Assembly (NCBI GenBank): GCA_963774155.1
Contig: CAVZDW010000008.1
Location: forward strand, 744,001 to 808,000
DNA length: 64,000 bases
Reading direction: 5' to 3'
Origin: DASSUW01 sp963774155
GTDB lineage: Bacteria > Actinomycetota > Thermoleophilia > Solirubrobacterales > Solirubrobacteraceae
In this document: piece by piece, positions 55,426-63,146 of the stretch
Numbering within the stretch: position 1 is the stretch's first letter
Layout of the letters: each line of letters begins with the position of its first letter
Translations under genes and position numbers: made by a program
Notes under the pieces: generated by a model
What the model was told of the DNA's origin: nothing
Database searches by the model: none
The model's input: the letters and a program-made list of their open reading frames with translations, nothing else

Positions 55426-56814
55426 ATGGCGCGGTGGACCCCGGACCCCAGCTTCTATCCCTCGCCGGGCAGCGCGGCAGCGGCGCCGCCCGAGACGCTC
55501 GCGTACGTCGCGACACTGAATACCGACAGCGGGCCCGACGCGATCGGCGTGCTCGACCTCGAGGCCGGCTCGGACACCTACGGGCAGATCGTCGGTCGCT
55601 TCGACATGCCGAACGTCGGCGACGAGCTGCACCACTTCGGCTGGAACGCGTGCTCGTCGGCGCTGTGCCCGTGGGCGCCGCACCCGCACGTCGAGCGCCG
55701 CTACCTGCTGGTGCCGGGCCTGCGCTCGTCGCGGATCCACGTGCTCGACGTCAAGGAGGATCCCCGCTCCCCCAAGCTCGCGGGAGTCATCGAGGCCGAG
55801 GAGATCGCCCGCAAGGCCGGTTACAGCCGCCCGCACACCGTCCACTGCGGCCCTGACGGCATCTACGTCTCGGCACTCGGCAACCCGGAGGGCGACGGTC
55901 CGGGCGGCATCTTCCTGCTCGACCACGACGACTTCTCGGTGAAGGGCCAGTGGGAGGACGACCGCGGCACACAGGAGCTGGCCTACGACTTCTGGTGGCA
56001 CCTCGGCTTCGACACCGTCATCACCAGCGAGTGGGGCACGCCGAACATGGTCGAGAGCGGCCTCGTCGGCGAGCTGCTGCTGGGCAACCAGTACGGCCAC
56101 AAGCTCCACGTCTTCGACCTCAAGACGCGGCGCCACAAGCAGGAGATCGACCTCGGGCCGGAGCACCAGATGGTGCTCGAGCTGCGCCCCGCGCACGACG
56201 TCGGCAAGGCGTACGGGTTCGTCGGCGTGGTGACCTCCACCGCGGATCTCACGGCGTCGGTCTGGCTCTGGCAGCGGGCCGACGACGGGACCGTCGCGGT
56301 CGAGAAGGTCATCACGATCCCGCCTGAGCCCGCGGAGGCCGAGAAGCTGCCGCCGATCCTGCAGCCGTTCGGCGCCGTGCCGCCGCTCATCACCGACATC
56401 TCGCTGTCCGTCGACGACCGTGACCTCTACGTCTCCTGCTGGGGCACCGGCGAGCTCAAGCGCTTCGACGTCTCCAACCCCCGCGCGCCGCGGGAGACGG
56501 CGTCGGTGCGGCTGGGCGGCATCGTCGAGCGCACGGCCCATCCGGCCAGGGGACCGCTCAACGGCGGGCCGCAGATGGTCGAGACGAGCCGCGACGGCCG
56601 CCGCGTCTACCTGACCAACTCCCTCTACGCGGCCTGGGACGCCCAGTTCTACCCCGAGGGGATCGACGGCTGGCTGGTCAAGCTCGACGCCGGCGAGGAC
56701 GGCTCGCTGACGCTCGACCCGGACCTGTTCGTGCCGTACTCCGGCGAGCGGCCGCACCAGGTGCGCCTGGGCGGCGGCGACGCGTCCTCGGACTCGTACT
56801 GCTTCCCCGACTGA
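55426..56814 (+). CDS. SBP56-type selenium-binding protein/methanethiol oxidase
   Basis: 462 aa from ATG 55426 with CAGGAGG 5 nt upstream. Family motifs are HHFGWNACSSALC, PHTVHCGPDGIYVSALGN, YDFWWHLGFDTVITSEWG, HKLHVFDL and SVDDRDLYVSCWGTGELKRF, forming a seven-bladed propeller. Bacterial members are copper-dependent methanethiol oxidases giving formaldehyde, sulfide and peroxide. There is no signal peptide, so it would be cytosolic. It heads a coupled operon with a membrane protein, an Apd1-like protein and an alcohol dehydrogenase. Confidence 0.9.
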   Translation: MARWTPDPSFYPSPGSAAAAPPETLAYVATLNTDSGPDAIGVLDLEAGSDTYGQIVGRFDMPNVGDELHHFGWNACSSALCPWAPHPHVERRYLLVPGLRSSRIHVLDVKEDPRSPKLAGVIEAEEIARKAGYSRPHTVHCGPDGIYVSALGNPEGDGPGGIFLLDHDDFSVKGQWEDDRGTQELAYDFWWHLGFDTVITSEWGTPNMVESGLVGELLLGNQYGHKLHVFDLKTRRHKQEIDLGPEHQMVLELRPAHDVGKAYGFVGVVTSTADLTASVWLWQRADDGTVAVEKVITIPPEPAEAEKLPPILQPFGAVPPLITDISLSVDDRDLYVSCWGTGELKRFDVSNPRAPRETASVRLGGIVERTAHPARGPLNGGPQMVETSRDGRRVYLTNSLYAAWDAQFYPEGIDGWLVKLDAGEDGSLTLDPDLFVPYSGERPHQVRLGGGDASSDSYCFPD

Positions 56815-56815
56815 C

Positions 56816-57457
56816 ATGGACCTCTGGGCGCTGCTGCTCATCGCGGCGCTCGGCGCCTATCACGGGCTCAACCCCGCGATGGGCTGGCTCTTCGCGGTCG
56901 CGCTCGGGATGCAGGACCGCGACCGCAAGGCCGTGCTGCGCGCCCTGCCGCCGATCGCCATCGGCCACGAGCTGTCGCTCGTGGTCGTGGTGGCGGTGGT
57001 CCTCGGCCTCGGCCTGCTGACCGATCCCTCGGCGCTGCGCATGGGCGCGGGCGTGGCGCTGATCGCGTTCGGCATCTTCCGCTTCGTCAAGCCGCGCGCG
57101 CACTTCCGCTGGACGACGATGCGCGTCAACCGGCGGGAGCTGGCGTGGTGGTCGTTCCTGATGTCGACCGCCCACGGCGCCGGGCTGATGGTGGCGCCGG
57201 TGCTGATCGGCAGCGGCGCCGCGTCGGCGGCGGCGCACGACCACGCGCTCGAGGCGGCCTCGGGCGGGACCGAGCTCCTCACCGGCGCGCTCGGCCTCAT
57301 GCTGCACGTCGGCGCGATGGTGCTGGTGATGGGCGTGGTGGCGGTGCTGGTCTACGAGAAGCTCGGCGTCGCGGTCCTGCGCTCGGCGTGGATCAACCTC
57401 GACGGGGTCTGGGCGGGCGCCTTCGTGCTCGCCGGAGTGCTAACCCTGTTCACGTGA
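56816..57457 (+). CDS. Multi-pass membrane protein of unknown function (HGLNPAMGW motif)
   Basis: 213 aa, starting 1 nt after the SBP56 stop. About six TM helices are visible (LWALLLIAALGAYHGLNPAM, HELSLVVVVAVVLGLGLL, MGAGVALIAFGIFRFV, WWSFLMSTAHGAGLMVAPVL). Conserved-looking histidines sit in AYHGLNPAMGW, IGHELS, TAHGAG and AHDHALEA. This resembles the His-rich first helices of nickel/cobalt and copper-handling transporters, but I do not recognise the exact family. Metal supply to the SBP56 protein is a reasonable guess from context only. Confidence 0.72.
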   Translation: MDLWALLLIAALGAYHGLNPAMGWLFAVALGMQDRDRKAVLRALPPIAIGHELSLVVVVAVVLGLGLLTDPSALRMGAGVALIAFGIFRFVKPRAHFRWTTMRVNRRELAWWSFLMSTAHGAGLMVAPVLIGSGAASAAAHDHALEAASGGTELLTGALGLMLHVGAMVLVMGVVAVLVYEKLGVAVLRSAWINLDGVWAGAFVLAGVLTLFT

Positions 57458-58293
57458 CGACGTCGTGTTCCGTCCTCGGCGAGCAGCTCGGCGAGGACCT
57501 GGCGGCGACCGCGCCCAAGCACCGCCGCTTCCTGTTGCTCGAGCAGAACGGCCCGTGGACGGGCCGCAATGCGGTCACGCACTCGGACCTCGACGAGGAC
57601 ATCGCACGGGCGCTGCTGGCACGGGGCGACGAGGCGGGCGTGAAGGTGTACCTGATCCGCCGCGGCTCGCGGCGGGCCGCGCTCGAGTCGCGGTCGGTGT
57701 TCCTCGCCGACACGAGCCGCGACGGGCCGTCGCTCCGGCGCTTCGAGGTCTACGATCCTGGTGAGGTGCTCGAGCTCGATCTCGACGGCGGCACACCCGT
57801 GCACGACCCGCTCTACGCGGTCTGCACGCACGGCAAGCGCGACCCCTGCTGCGCGCGCCGCGGGCGGCCGCTCGCCCGGGCGCTGCGGGCGGCGCGACCC
57901 GCGGAGACGTGGGAGATCGGCCACATCGGCGGGCACCGCTTCGCGGCGACGTTCCTGGCCTTCCCGCACGGGCTCTGCTTCGGCCGCGTGCCCGCCGCCC
58001 GCGGGCCGGAGATCGTGGCCGCGCTCGAAGCGGGTGAGATCGTCCTCGAGCACTTCCGCGGCCGCGCCGGCGACTCGCCGGTCGTGCAGGCGGCCGACGT
58101 GCTCGTGCGGCGCCAGCTGGGGCTGCGCGGGATCGACGACGTCGCCGCCGAGGCCGAGGAGGATGGCGTCGTGACGCTGCGCACCCCCGCCGGCCTCCGT
58201 CGTGTCACCGTGGTGCGCCGGGAGGGCGAGCCGCGGCCGATCTCGTGCGGCGACGAGCCGGAGCCGGTGCCCGTGTTCGAGCTGGCGGCCTGA
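57454..58293 (+). CDS. Sucrase/ferredoxin-like (Apd1-type) protein
   Basis: 279 aa from GTG 57454, overlapping the previous stop (GTGA). A thioredoxin-like [2Fe-2S] site is suggested by VCTHGKRDPCCARRG with three cysteines and HIGGHRFAATFLAFPHGLCF with histidines. The N-terminal half has HRRFLLLEQNGPWTGRNAV. Apd1-type proteins bind [2Fe-2S] clusters through Cys and His ligands; the bacterial role is unknown. Coupling to the SBP56 protein and a dehydrogenase implies a joint redox task. Confidence 0.85.
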   Translation: MTTSCSVLGEQLGEDLAATAPKHRRFLLLEQNGPWTGRNAVTHSDLDEDIARALLARGDEAGVKVYLIRRGSRRAALESRSVFLADTSRDGPSLRRFEVYDPGEVLELDLDGGTPVHDPLYAVCTHGKRDPCCARRGRPLARALRAARPAETWEIGHIGGHRFAATFLAFPHGLCFGRVPAARGPEIVAALEAGEIVLEHFRGRAGDSPVVQAADVLVRRQLGLRGIDDVAAEAEEDGVVTLRTPAGLRRVTVVRREGEPRPISCGDEPEPVPVFELAA

Positions 58294-59261
58294 TGCGCGC
58301 GGCGCTGCTCGACCAGCCGAAGAGCCCGCTGCGGATCGGCGACGTGCCCGAGCCGGTCGCCGAGGACGGCCAGCTGTTCCTGCGCGTCCACGCCTGCGGC
58401 GTCTGCCGGACCGACCTGCACCTGCGCGACGGCGAGGTCGAGGCCGGGCACCTGCCGCTCATCCTCGGCCACCAGATCGTCGCCACCGACGAGGACGGCC
58501 GCCGCGTCGGCGTGCCGTGGCTCGCGTGGACCTGCGGCGAGTGCGAGTACTGCCTGAGCGGCCGCGAGAACCTCTGCCGCCGGGCACGCTTCACCGGCCG
58601 CGACGTCGACGGCGGCTACGCCGAGTACGCCGTCGCCGACGAGCGCTACTGCTTCCCGCTGCCCGACGGGATGAGCGACCTCGAGATCGCCCCGCTGCTG
58701 TGCGGCGGGCTGATCGGCCACCGGGCCCTGCGGCTGGCCGGCGACGGCGTGCGGCTGGGCCTCTACGGCTTCGGCGCCTCCGCCCACATCATCGCCCAGG
58801 TCGCCGTGCACCAGGGCCGGCGCGTGTTCGCCTTCACGCGCGCCGACGACTCGGCCGCCCAGGCCCTCGCGTGCGCGCTCGGCGCCGAGTGGGCGGGCGA
58901 CGCCATGCAGCCCGGCCCGGAGCCGCTCGACGCCGCGATCATCTTCGCCCCGGTCGGCGAGCTGGTGCCCGCGGCACTGCGGGCCACGGCGCCCGGCGGC
59001 GTGGTGGTGTGCGCGGGCATCTACATGTCCGACATCCCGAGCTTCCCGTATCGCGAGCTGTGGGAGGAGCGCGTGCTCCGCTCGGTGGCCAACCTCACGC
59101 GCGCCGATGCCGAGGAGTTCATCGCCCTCGCGCCCAAGGTCCCGGTCCGCACGACCGTGCAGGCGTTCGGCCTCGATCAGGCCGAGGAGGCGCTCGACCG
59201 CCTGCGATCCGGGAAGATCGAGGGCGCCGCGGTGCTGCAGATCACAGATCCGCGGCCGTGA
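58293..59261 (+). CDS. Zinc-dependent alcohol dehydrogenase (MDR family)
   Basis: 322 aa from ATG 58293, overlapping the previous stop (TGATG). The catalytic zinc residue is in ACGVCRTDLH, LGHQIVATDEDG provides the second ligand, and the structural zinc site is CGECEYCLSGRENLC. The cofactor loop is GLYGFGASAHIIAQVA, a GxGxxG variant. Members oxidise alcohols or reduce aldehydes. As the last gene of a methanethiol-oxidase-type operon it might handle formaldehyde, but this is inference. Confidence 0.9.
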   Translation: MRAALLDQPKSPLRIGDVPEPVAEDGQLFLRVHACGVCRTDLHLRDGEVEAGHLPLILGHQIVATDEDGRRVGVPWLAWTCGECEYCLSGRENLCRRARFTGRDVDGGYAEYAVADERYCFPLPDGMSDLEIAPLLCGGLIGHRALRLAGDGVRLGLYGFGASAHIIAQVAVHQGRRVFAFTRADDSAAQALACALGAEWAGDAMQPGPEPLDAAIIFAPVGELVPAALRATAPGGVVVCAGIYMSDIPSFPYRELWEERVLRSVANLTRADAEEFIALAPKVPVRTTVQAFGLDQAEEALDRLRSGKIEGAAVLQITDPRP

Positions 59262-60075
59262 GCTGGTTCTCGTACGCGGCGCGGCCGGTCATCTTGCTGG
59301 CGCCGGCGCGGGAGGCGAGCTCGAGCGCCTCGTCGATCGACATGCCGGCGCCGAGACCGAACGTGAGCGCCGCGGCGAACGAGTCGCCCGCGCCGTAGGA
59401 GTCCACCGGCTCGCCCGGGAGCTCGGCGGCCTCCCAGTGGCCGGTCGTGCGGTCCTCGCCGACCCACTGGCCACCCTTCTTGCCGGCCGTCGAGACCACG
59501 AAGTCGGGCGCCGGGTCGAGCCCTTCCTCGGGGTGCTGCTCGCCGGGATCGGTGCCGGAGCGGACGAGCACGTCGAGGTTGACGCTGGAGGCGCGCAGCG
59601 TCTCGTAGGCGCGCGGCGTCGCCACGAGGCGGCGCGCCTTGCGCGCGTGCTGGAGCGCGCCGACGTCGCCGCCCGTGAAGTACACGGCGTCGGTGGGCTC
59701 CAGGTTCTCCCATGGGAGGTCGTCGTCGCCGTGCGGCACGATCCGGTCGCCGAGGATGGTGATGGTGCGCTCGTGCTCGCCGTCGAGGTGGACGAAGCCG
59801 CGGCGGTGCTCGCCGGGACGGGGGGCGGCGTAGACCGTGACGCCGAGCTCCTCGAGCCGGGCCTTGGCCGCCCGGCCCTTCTCGTCCTCGGCCAGCGCGG
59901 TGTAGAACTCGGCGCCGCCGGCGAGCTTGGCGAGCTGGACGGCCGCGACCGCCCCGCCGCCGCCGGCGTCCTCCCACCACTCGGTCGCGTGGACGATCTC
60001 GCCGGGCTTGGGCATGGTCGGCACGCGGGCGAACTCGATCCACTCGACATGGCCGACGACGGCGACGCGGGGCAT
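59242..60075 (-). CDS. PfkB-family carbohydrate kinase
   Basis: 277 aa from ATG 60075. The N-terminal phrase AVVGHVEWIEFARVPTMPKP and the glycine pair in EDAGGGGAVAAVQLAKL fit ribokinase/PfkB proteins. The catalytic motif is VDSYGAGDSFAAALTFGLG with the base Asp. The substrate is unknown. It is encoded 7 nt after the epimerase gene on the same strand, so a phosphosugar pathway is likely. The last 20 bp overlap the convergent dehydrogenase gene. Confidence 0.87.
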   Translation of the reverse strand: MPRVAVVGHVEWIEFARVPTMPKPGEIVHATEWWEDAGGGGAVAAVQLAKLAGGAEFYTALAEDEKGRAAKARLEELGVTVYAAPRPGEHRRGFVHLDGEHERTITILGDRIVPHGDDDLPWENLEPTDAVYFTGGDVGALQHARKARRLVATPRAYETLRASSVNLDVLVRSGTDPGEQHPEEGLDPAPDFVVSTAGKKGGQWVGEDRTTGHWEAAELPGEPVDSYGAGDSFAAALTFGLGAGMSIDEALELASRAGASKMTGRAAYENQLTAADL

Positions 60076-60082
60076 GGGCGTC

Positions 60083-61117
60083 CTATGCCCGCAGGGGCGC
60101 GGAGGCGAACTCCCGCATCCCGGCGTCGAAGTCCTCCTGGGCGCGGAAGCCCAGCCGCTCGTCCGCCGCGTCGGCGGAGGCGAACACGTGCCGCACGTCG
60201 CCGGCCCGCCACTCGCCGGTGACCACCGGCTCGGGCCCGCCGATCGCCCGCGCGAGCGAGGCGGCCATGTCGAGCACGCTGCGCGGCGTGCCGCTGGCCA
60301 CGTTGAACGCGCCCGGGACGTCGCCCGAGAGCGCGAGCACGTTGGCGCGGGCGACGTCGCGCACGTGCACGAAGTCGCGCAGCTGGCCGCCGTCCTCGAA
60401 GACGCGCGGCGCGTCGCCGGCCGCCAGGGCCGAGCGGAAGATGCTCGCCACCCCCGCGTACGGCGTGTCGCGGGGCATCCGCGGGCCGTAGACGTTGTGG
60501 TAGCGCAGCGCGGTGACCGTGGCGCCGGTCTCGCGGGCGTAGGCGGCGCACAGGTGCTCCTGGGCCAGCTTGGTGGCGGCGTAGACGTTGCGCGGGTCGG
60601 GCGGGGCGTCCTCCGGCACCGCGCGCGGCTCGAGCGGCCGGCCGCAGACCGGGCAGGGCGGCTCGAAGCGGCCGGCGTCGAGGTCCTGCGCGGCACGCGG
60701 CGGCGGCCGCACGATGCCGTGCTCCGCGCAGGCGTAGCGGCCCTCGCCGTAGACCACCATGCTCGAGGCGAGCACGATCCGCCCGGCGAAGCCGCGCGCG
60801 GCCAGCGCGCGGAGGAGGACGGCCGTTCCCAGGTCGTTGTGGCCGACGTAGTCCGCGATGTCCCCGATGTCGGTGCCGAGGCCGACCATGGCTGCCTGGT
60901 GGCAGACGGCGTCGACGCCCGCGACGGCCTGTGCGACGGTGTCGGCATCGCGCACGTCGCCCTCGATCCACTCGGCCCGCGGGTCGAGGTATGCGGGCCG
61001 TTCCCGGTGTGCGGCGGGCAGCAGCACGTCGAGCGAACGCACCGCGTGGCCCTGCTCGAGCAGGGCGTCGACCACGTGCGAGCCGATGAAGCCGGCCCCG
61101 CCGGTGACGAGGAGCAT
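60083..61117 (-). CDS. NAD-dependent sugar epimerase/dehydratase
   Basis: 344 aa. The Rossmann start is LLVTGGAGFIGSHVVDALLE, the catalytic serine lies in VLASSMVVYGEG, and the YAATK motif supplies Tyr and Lys. A CPVCG pair near residue 155 (FEPPCPVCGRPLEPRAVPED) is an unusual insert seen in some deoxysugar epimerases. The nucleotide sugar is unknown. TACGGT on the minus strand (61131-61126) lies 8 nt before the ATG. It is divergent from the glycosyltransferase gene. Confidence 0.88.
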   Translation of the reverse strand: MLLVTGGAGFIGSHVVDALLEQGHAVRSLDVLLPAAHRERPAYLDPRAEWIEGDVRDADTVAQAVAGVDAVCHQAAMVGLGTDIGDIADYVGHNDLGTAVLLRALAARGFAGRIVLASSMVVYGEGRYACAEHGIVRPPPRAAQDLDAGRFEPPCPVCGRPLEPRAVPEDAPPDPRNVYAATKLAQEHLCAAYARETGATVTALRYHNVYGPRMPRDTPYAGVASIFRSALAAGDAPRVFEDGGQLRDFVHVRDVARANVLALSGDVPGAFNVASGTPRSVLDMAASLARAIGGPEPVVTGEWRAGDVRHVFASADAADERLGFRAQEDFDAGMREFASAPLRA

Positions 61118-61177
61118 GGCGCGTCACCGTACCGACGTCAGTGGTCCGTAATGGTGCCTCGTGCGCAGCAGGGGTAA

Positions 61178-61822
61178 GTGTTCTCCACGATGCACGCGGT
61201 CATCCTCCCGGTTCTCAACGAGCGCGAGGCGCTTCCCTGGGTGCTCGAGCGCATGCCGCCCGGCTACCAGCCGATCGTCGTCGACAACGGCTCGACCGAC
61301 GGATCCGGCGCGCTCGCCGCCTCGCTGGGCGCGCTCGTGGTGCTCGAGCGGCAGCCGGGCTTCGGCGCCGCCTGTTACGCGGGCCTGCAGGCGGCTGCGA
61401 CCGACGTGGTGTGCTTCATGGACTGCGACGCCTCCTTCGATCCGCGCGACCTCCCCAGGGTCGCCGAGCCGGTCGCGGTCGGGGAAGCCGACCTCGTCCT
61501 CGGCGCCCGCGGCCGCACCGGCTCGGTCCACGGGCTCCTCGCCAACCGCGTGCTGGCGTTCGAGCTGCGGCGGCGGACCGGCGTGCGGGTGACCGACATC
61601 GGCCCGATGCGCGCCGCGCGCCGGGAGGCCCTGCTCGGCCTCGGGATCCGCGACCGGCGCTTCGGCTGGCCGCTGGAGATGGTCCTGCGGGCGGCGCAGG
61701 AGGGCTGGGTGATCCGCGAGGTGCCGGTCAGCCATCTCCCGCGCAAGGGCCGGTCGAAGGTGACCGGGACCGTGCGGGGGACGCTGCGCGCGGTGCGAGA
61801 CATGGCGGCGGTCCTGGAGTGA
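61178..61822 (+). CDS. Family 2 glycosyltransferase
   Basis: 214 aa from GTG 61178, or 210 aa from ATG 61190. The GT-A fold shows AVILPVLNEREALPWVLERM, VVDNGSTDGSG, QPGFGAACYAGLQAA and the DxD-like FMDCDASFDPRDL. There are no TM helices, unlike dolichol-phosphate-mannose synthases, though the overall pattern is DPM1-like. The acceptor is unknown. It is followed after 22 nt by the DUF2064-methyltransferase fusion, so sugar transfer is probably an early step of the cluster. Confidence 0.88.
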   Translation: MFSTMHAVILPVLNEREALPWVLERMPPGYQPIVVDNGSTDGSGALAASLGALVVLERQPGFGAACYAGLQAAATDVVCFMDCDASFDPRDLPRVAEPVAVGEADLVLGARGRTGSVHGLLANRVLAFELRRRTGVRVTDIGPMRAARREALLGLGIRDRRFGWPLEMVLRAAQEGWVIREVPVSHLPRKGRSKVTGTVRGTLRAVRDMAAVLE

Positions 61823-61844
61823 TCCGCTCAACACCGCCGGCCGC

Positions 61845-63146
61845 ATGAAGGGTGTGGGTCCCACCCTCCTCGTCATCGCGAAGGCCCCTGTGCCGGGCCG
61901 GGTCAAGACGCGCCTCACGCCGCCCTGCACCCCCGAGCAGGCGGCGGAGCTCGCCGGTGCCGCCCTGGGCGACACGCTGGCGGCCGCGATGCGCGCGCGC
62001 AAGGCGGCGCGGCGCGTGCTCGTGCTCGACGGCGCTCCCGGCGCATGGGTGCCGCGCGGCTTCAGCGTCATGCCGCAGCGCGGCGACGGGCTGGCGGCGC
62101 GCCTGGAAGCCGCATTCCAGGACGCCGGGGGACCCGCATTCTTGATCGGGATGGACACGCCGCAGGTGACGGCGGAACTGCTCGATGCCGGCCTCGGCGC
62201 GCTCGAGGACGCCGACGCGGCCTTCGGCGCCGCGCTCGACGGCGGCTACTGGGGCATCGGCCTGCGCCGCGCGGCGCCCGACGCGTTCCGCGACGTCCCG
62301 ATGAGCGACGCCTCGACCGGCCTCGCCCAGCGGGTCCGGCTCGCCGCGCTCGGGCTGAAGACCGCGGTGCTGCCGCCGTTGCGCGACGTCGACACGATCG
62401 AGGACGCCCGCGCGGTGGCCGCCGAGGCGCCCGCACACCCGCTTCGCGAGCGCGCTGGCGGCGATGGCATGACGGCCACCGTCGCGCTCCCCGCCGACCA
62501 GCTCTACGGCCGGCTCCTCGCCACCGCCGCGCAGCACGTGCTCGGCGGCGGGGACCCTCCCCCACGCGCCCGCGTCCGCTCGAGCGACGGCTCGCTCGCG
62601 CCGCTCGACCTCGAGCGCTGGCTCGGCGGACTCGACGCGGCCGACATCGCCGCCCTCGCTGCCGCCGAGCCGCCCGTGCTCGACCTCGGCTGCGGACCCG
62701 GGCGTCACGTCGCGGCGCTGCGAGCCGCGGGCAAGGCCGCCCTCGGCGTGGACCTCTCCCCCGTGGCCGTCCGGCTCACCCGCCGCCGCGGCGGCGCCGC
62801 GATCCCCGGCGACGTGTTCGGCGAGGTCCCGCATGCGGGCCTGTGGCGGACGGCGCTGCTGCTGGACGGGAACGTCGGGATCGGCGGCTCGCCGGGCGTG
62901 CTCCTGCGCCGCACCCGGGCGCTGCTGTGCGCGGGCGGGATCGCGCTCGTGGAGCTCGATCCCCCGGGCGCGCCGACGCGGCGCACGCGGATCCGCATCG
63001 AGGCGCCGGGCGTCGTGAGCGAATGGTTCGCGTGGGCACGGGTCGGGGTCGACGGGATCGGCGCGCTGGCCGCGCGGGCCGGGCTCGACCACGAGGACAC
63101 GCTGAGCGCGGGCGGTCGCTGGATCGCGCTGCTGCGCCGGCCATGA
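61845..63146 (+). CDS. DUF2064 glycosyltransferase-like/SAM methyltransferase fusion
   Basis: 433 aa. Residues 1-205 form a TIGR04282/DUF2064 domain (LLVIAKAPVPGRVKTRLTPP, FLIGMDTPQVTAELL, ALDGGYWGIGLRR). After a short linker (GGDGMTATVALPADQLYGRL) residues ~240-433 form a class I methyltransferase with VLDLGCGPGRHVAALRAAGK and GVDLSP. No stop separates them, although an ATG at the junction would allow internal initiation. DUF2064 proteins resemble nucleotidyltransferases. The next gene overlaps by ATGA. Confidence 0.85.
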   Translation: MKGVGPTLLVIAKAPVPGRVKTRLTPPCTPEQAAELAGAALGDTLAAAMRARKAARRVLVLDGAPGAWVPRGFSVMPQRGDGLAARLEAAFQDAGGPAFLIGMDTPQVTAELLDAGLGALEDADAAFGAALDGGYWGIGLRRAAPDAFRDVPMSDASTGLAQRVRLAALGLKTAVLPPLRDVDTIEDARAVAAEAPAHPLRERAGGDGMTATVALPADQLYGRLLATAAQHVLGGGDPPPRARVRSSDGSLAPLDLERWLGGLDAADIAALAAAEPPVLDLGCGPGRHVAALRAAGKAALGVDLSPVAVRLTRRRGGAAIPGDVFGEVPHAGLWRTALLLDGNVGIGGSPGVLLRRTRALLCAGGIALVELDPPGAPTRRTRIRIEAPGVVSEWFAWARVGVDGIGALAARAGLDHEDTLSAGGRWIALLRRP

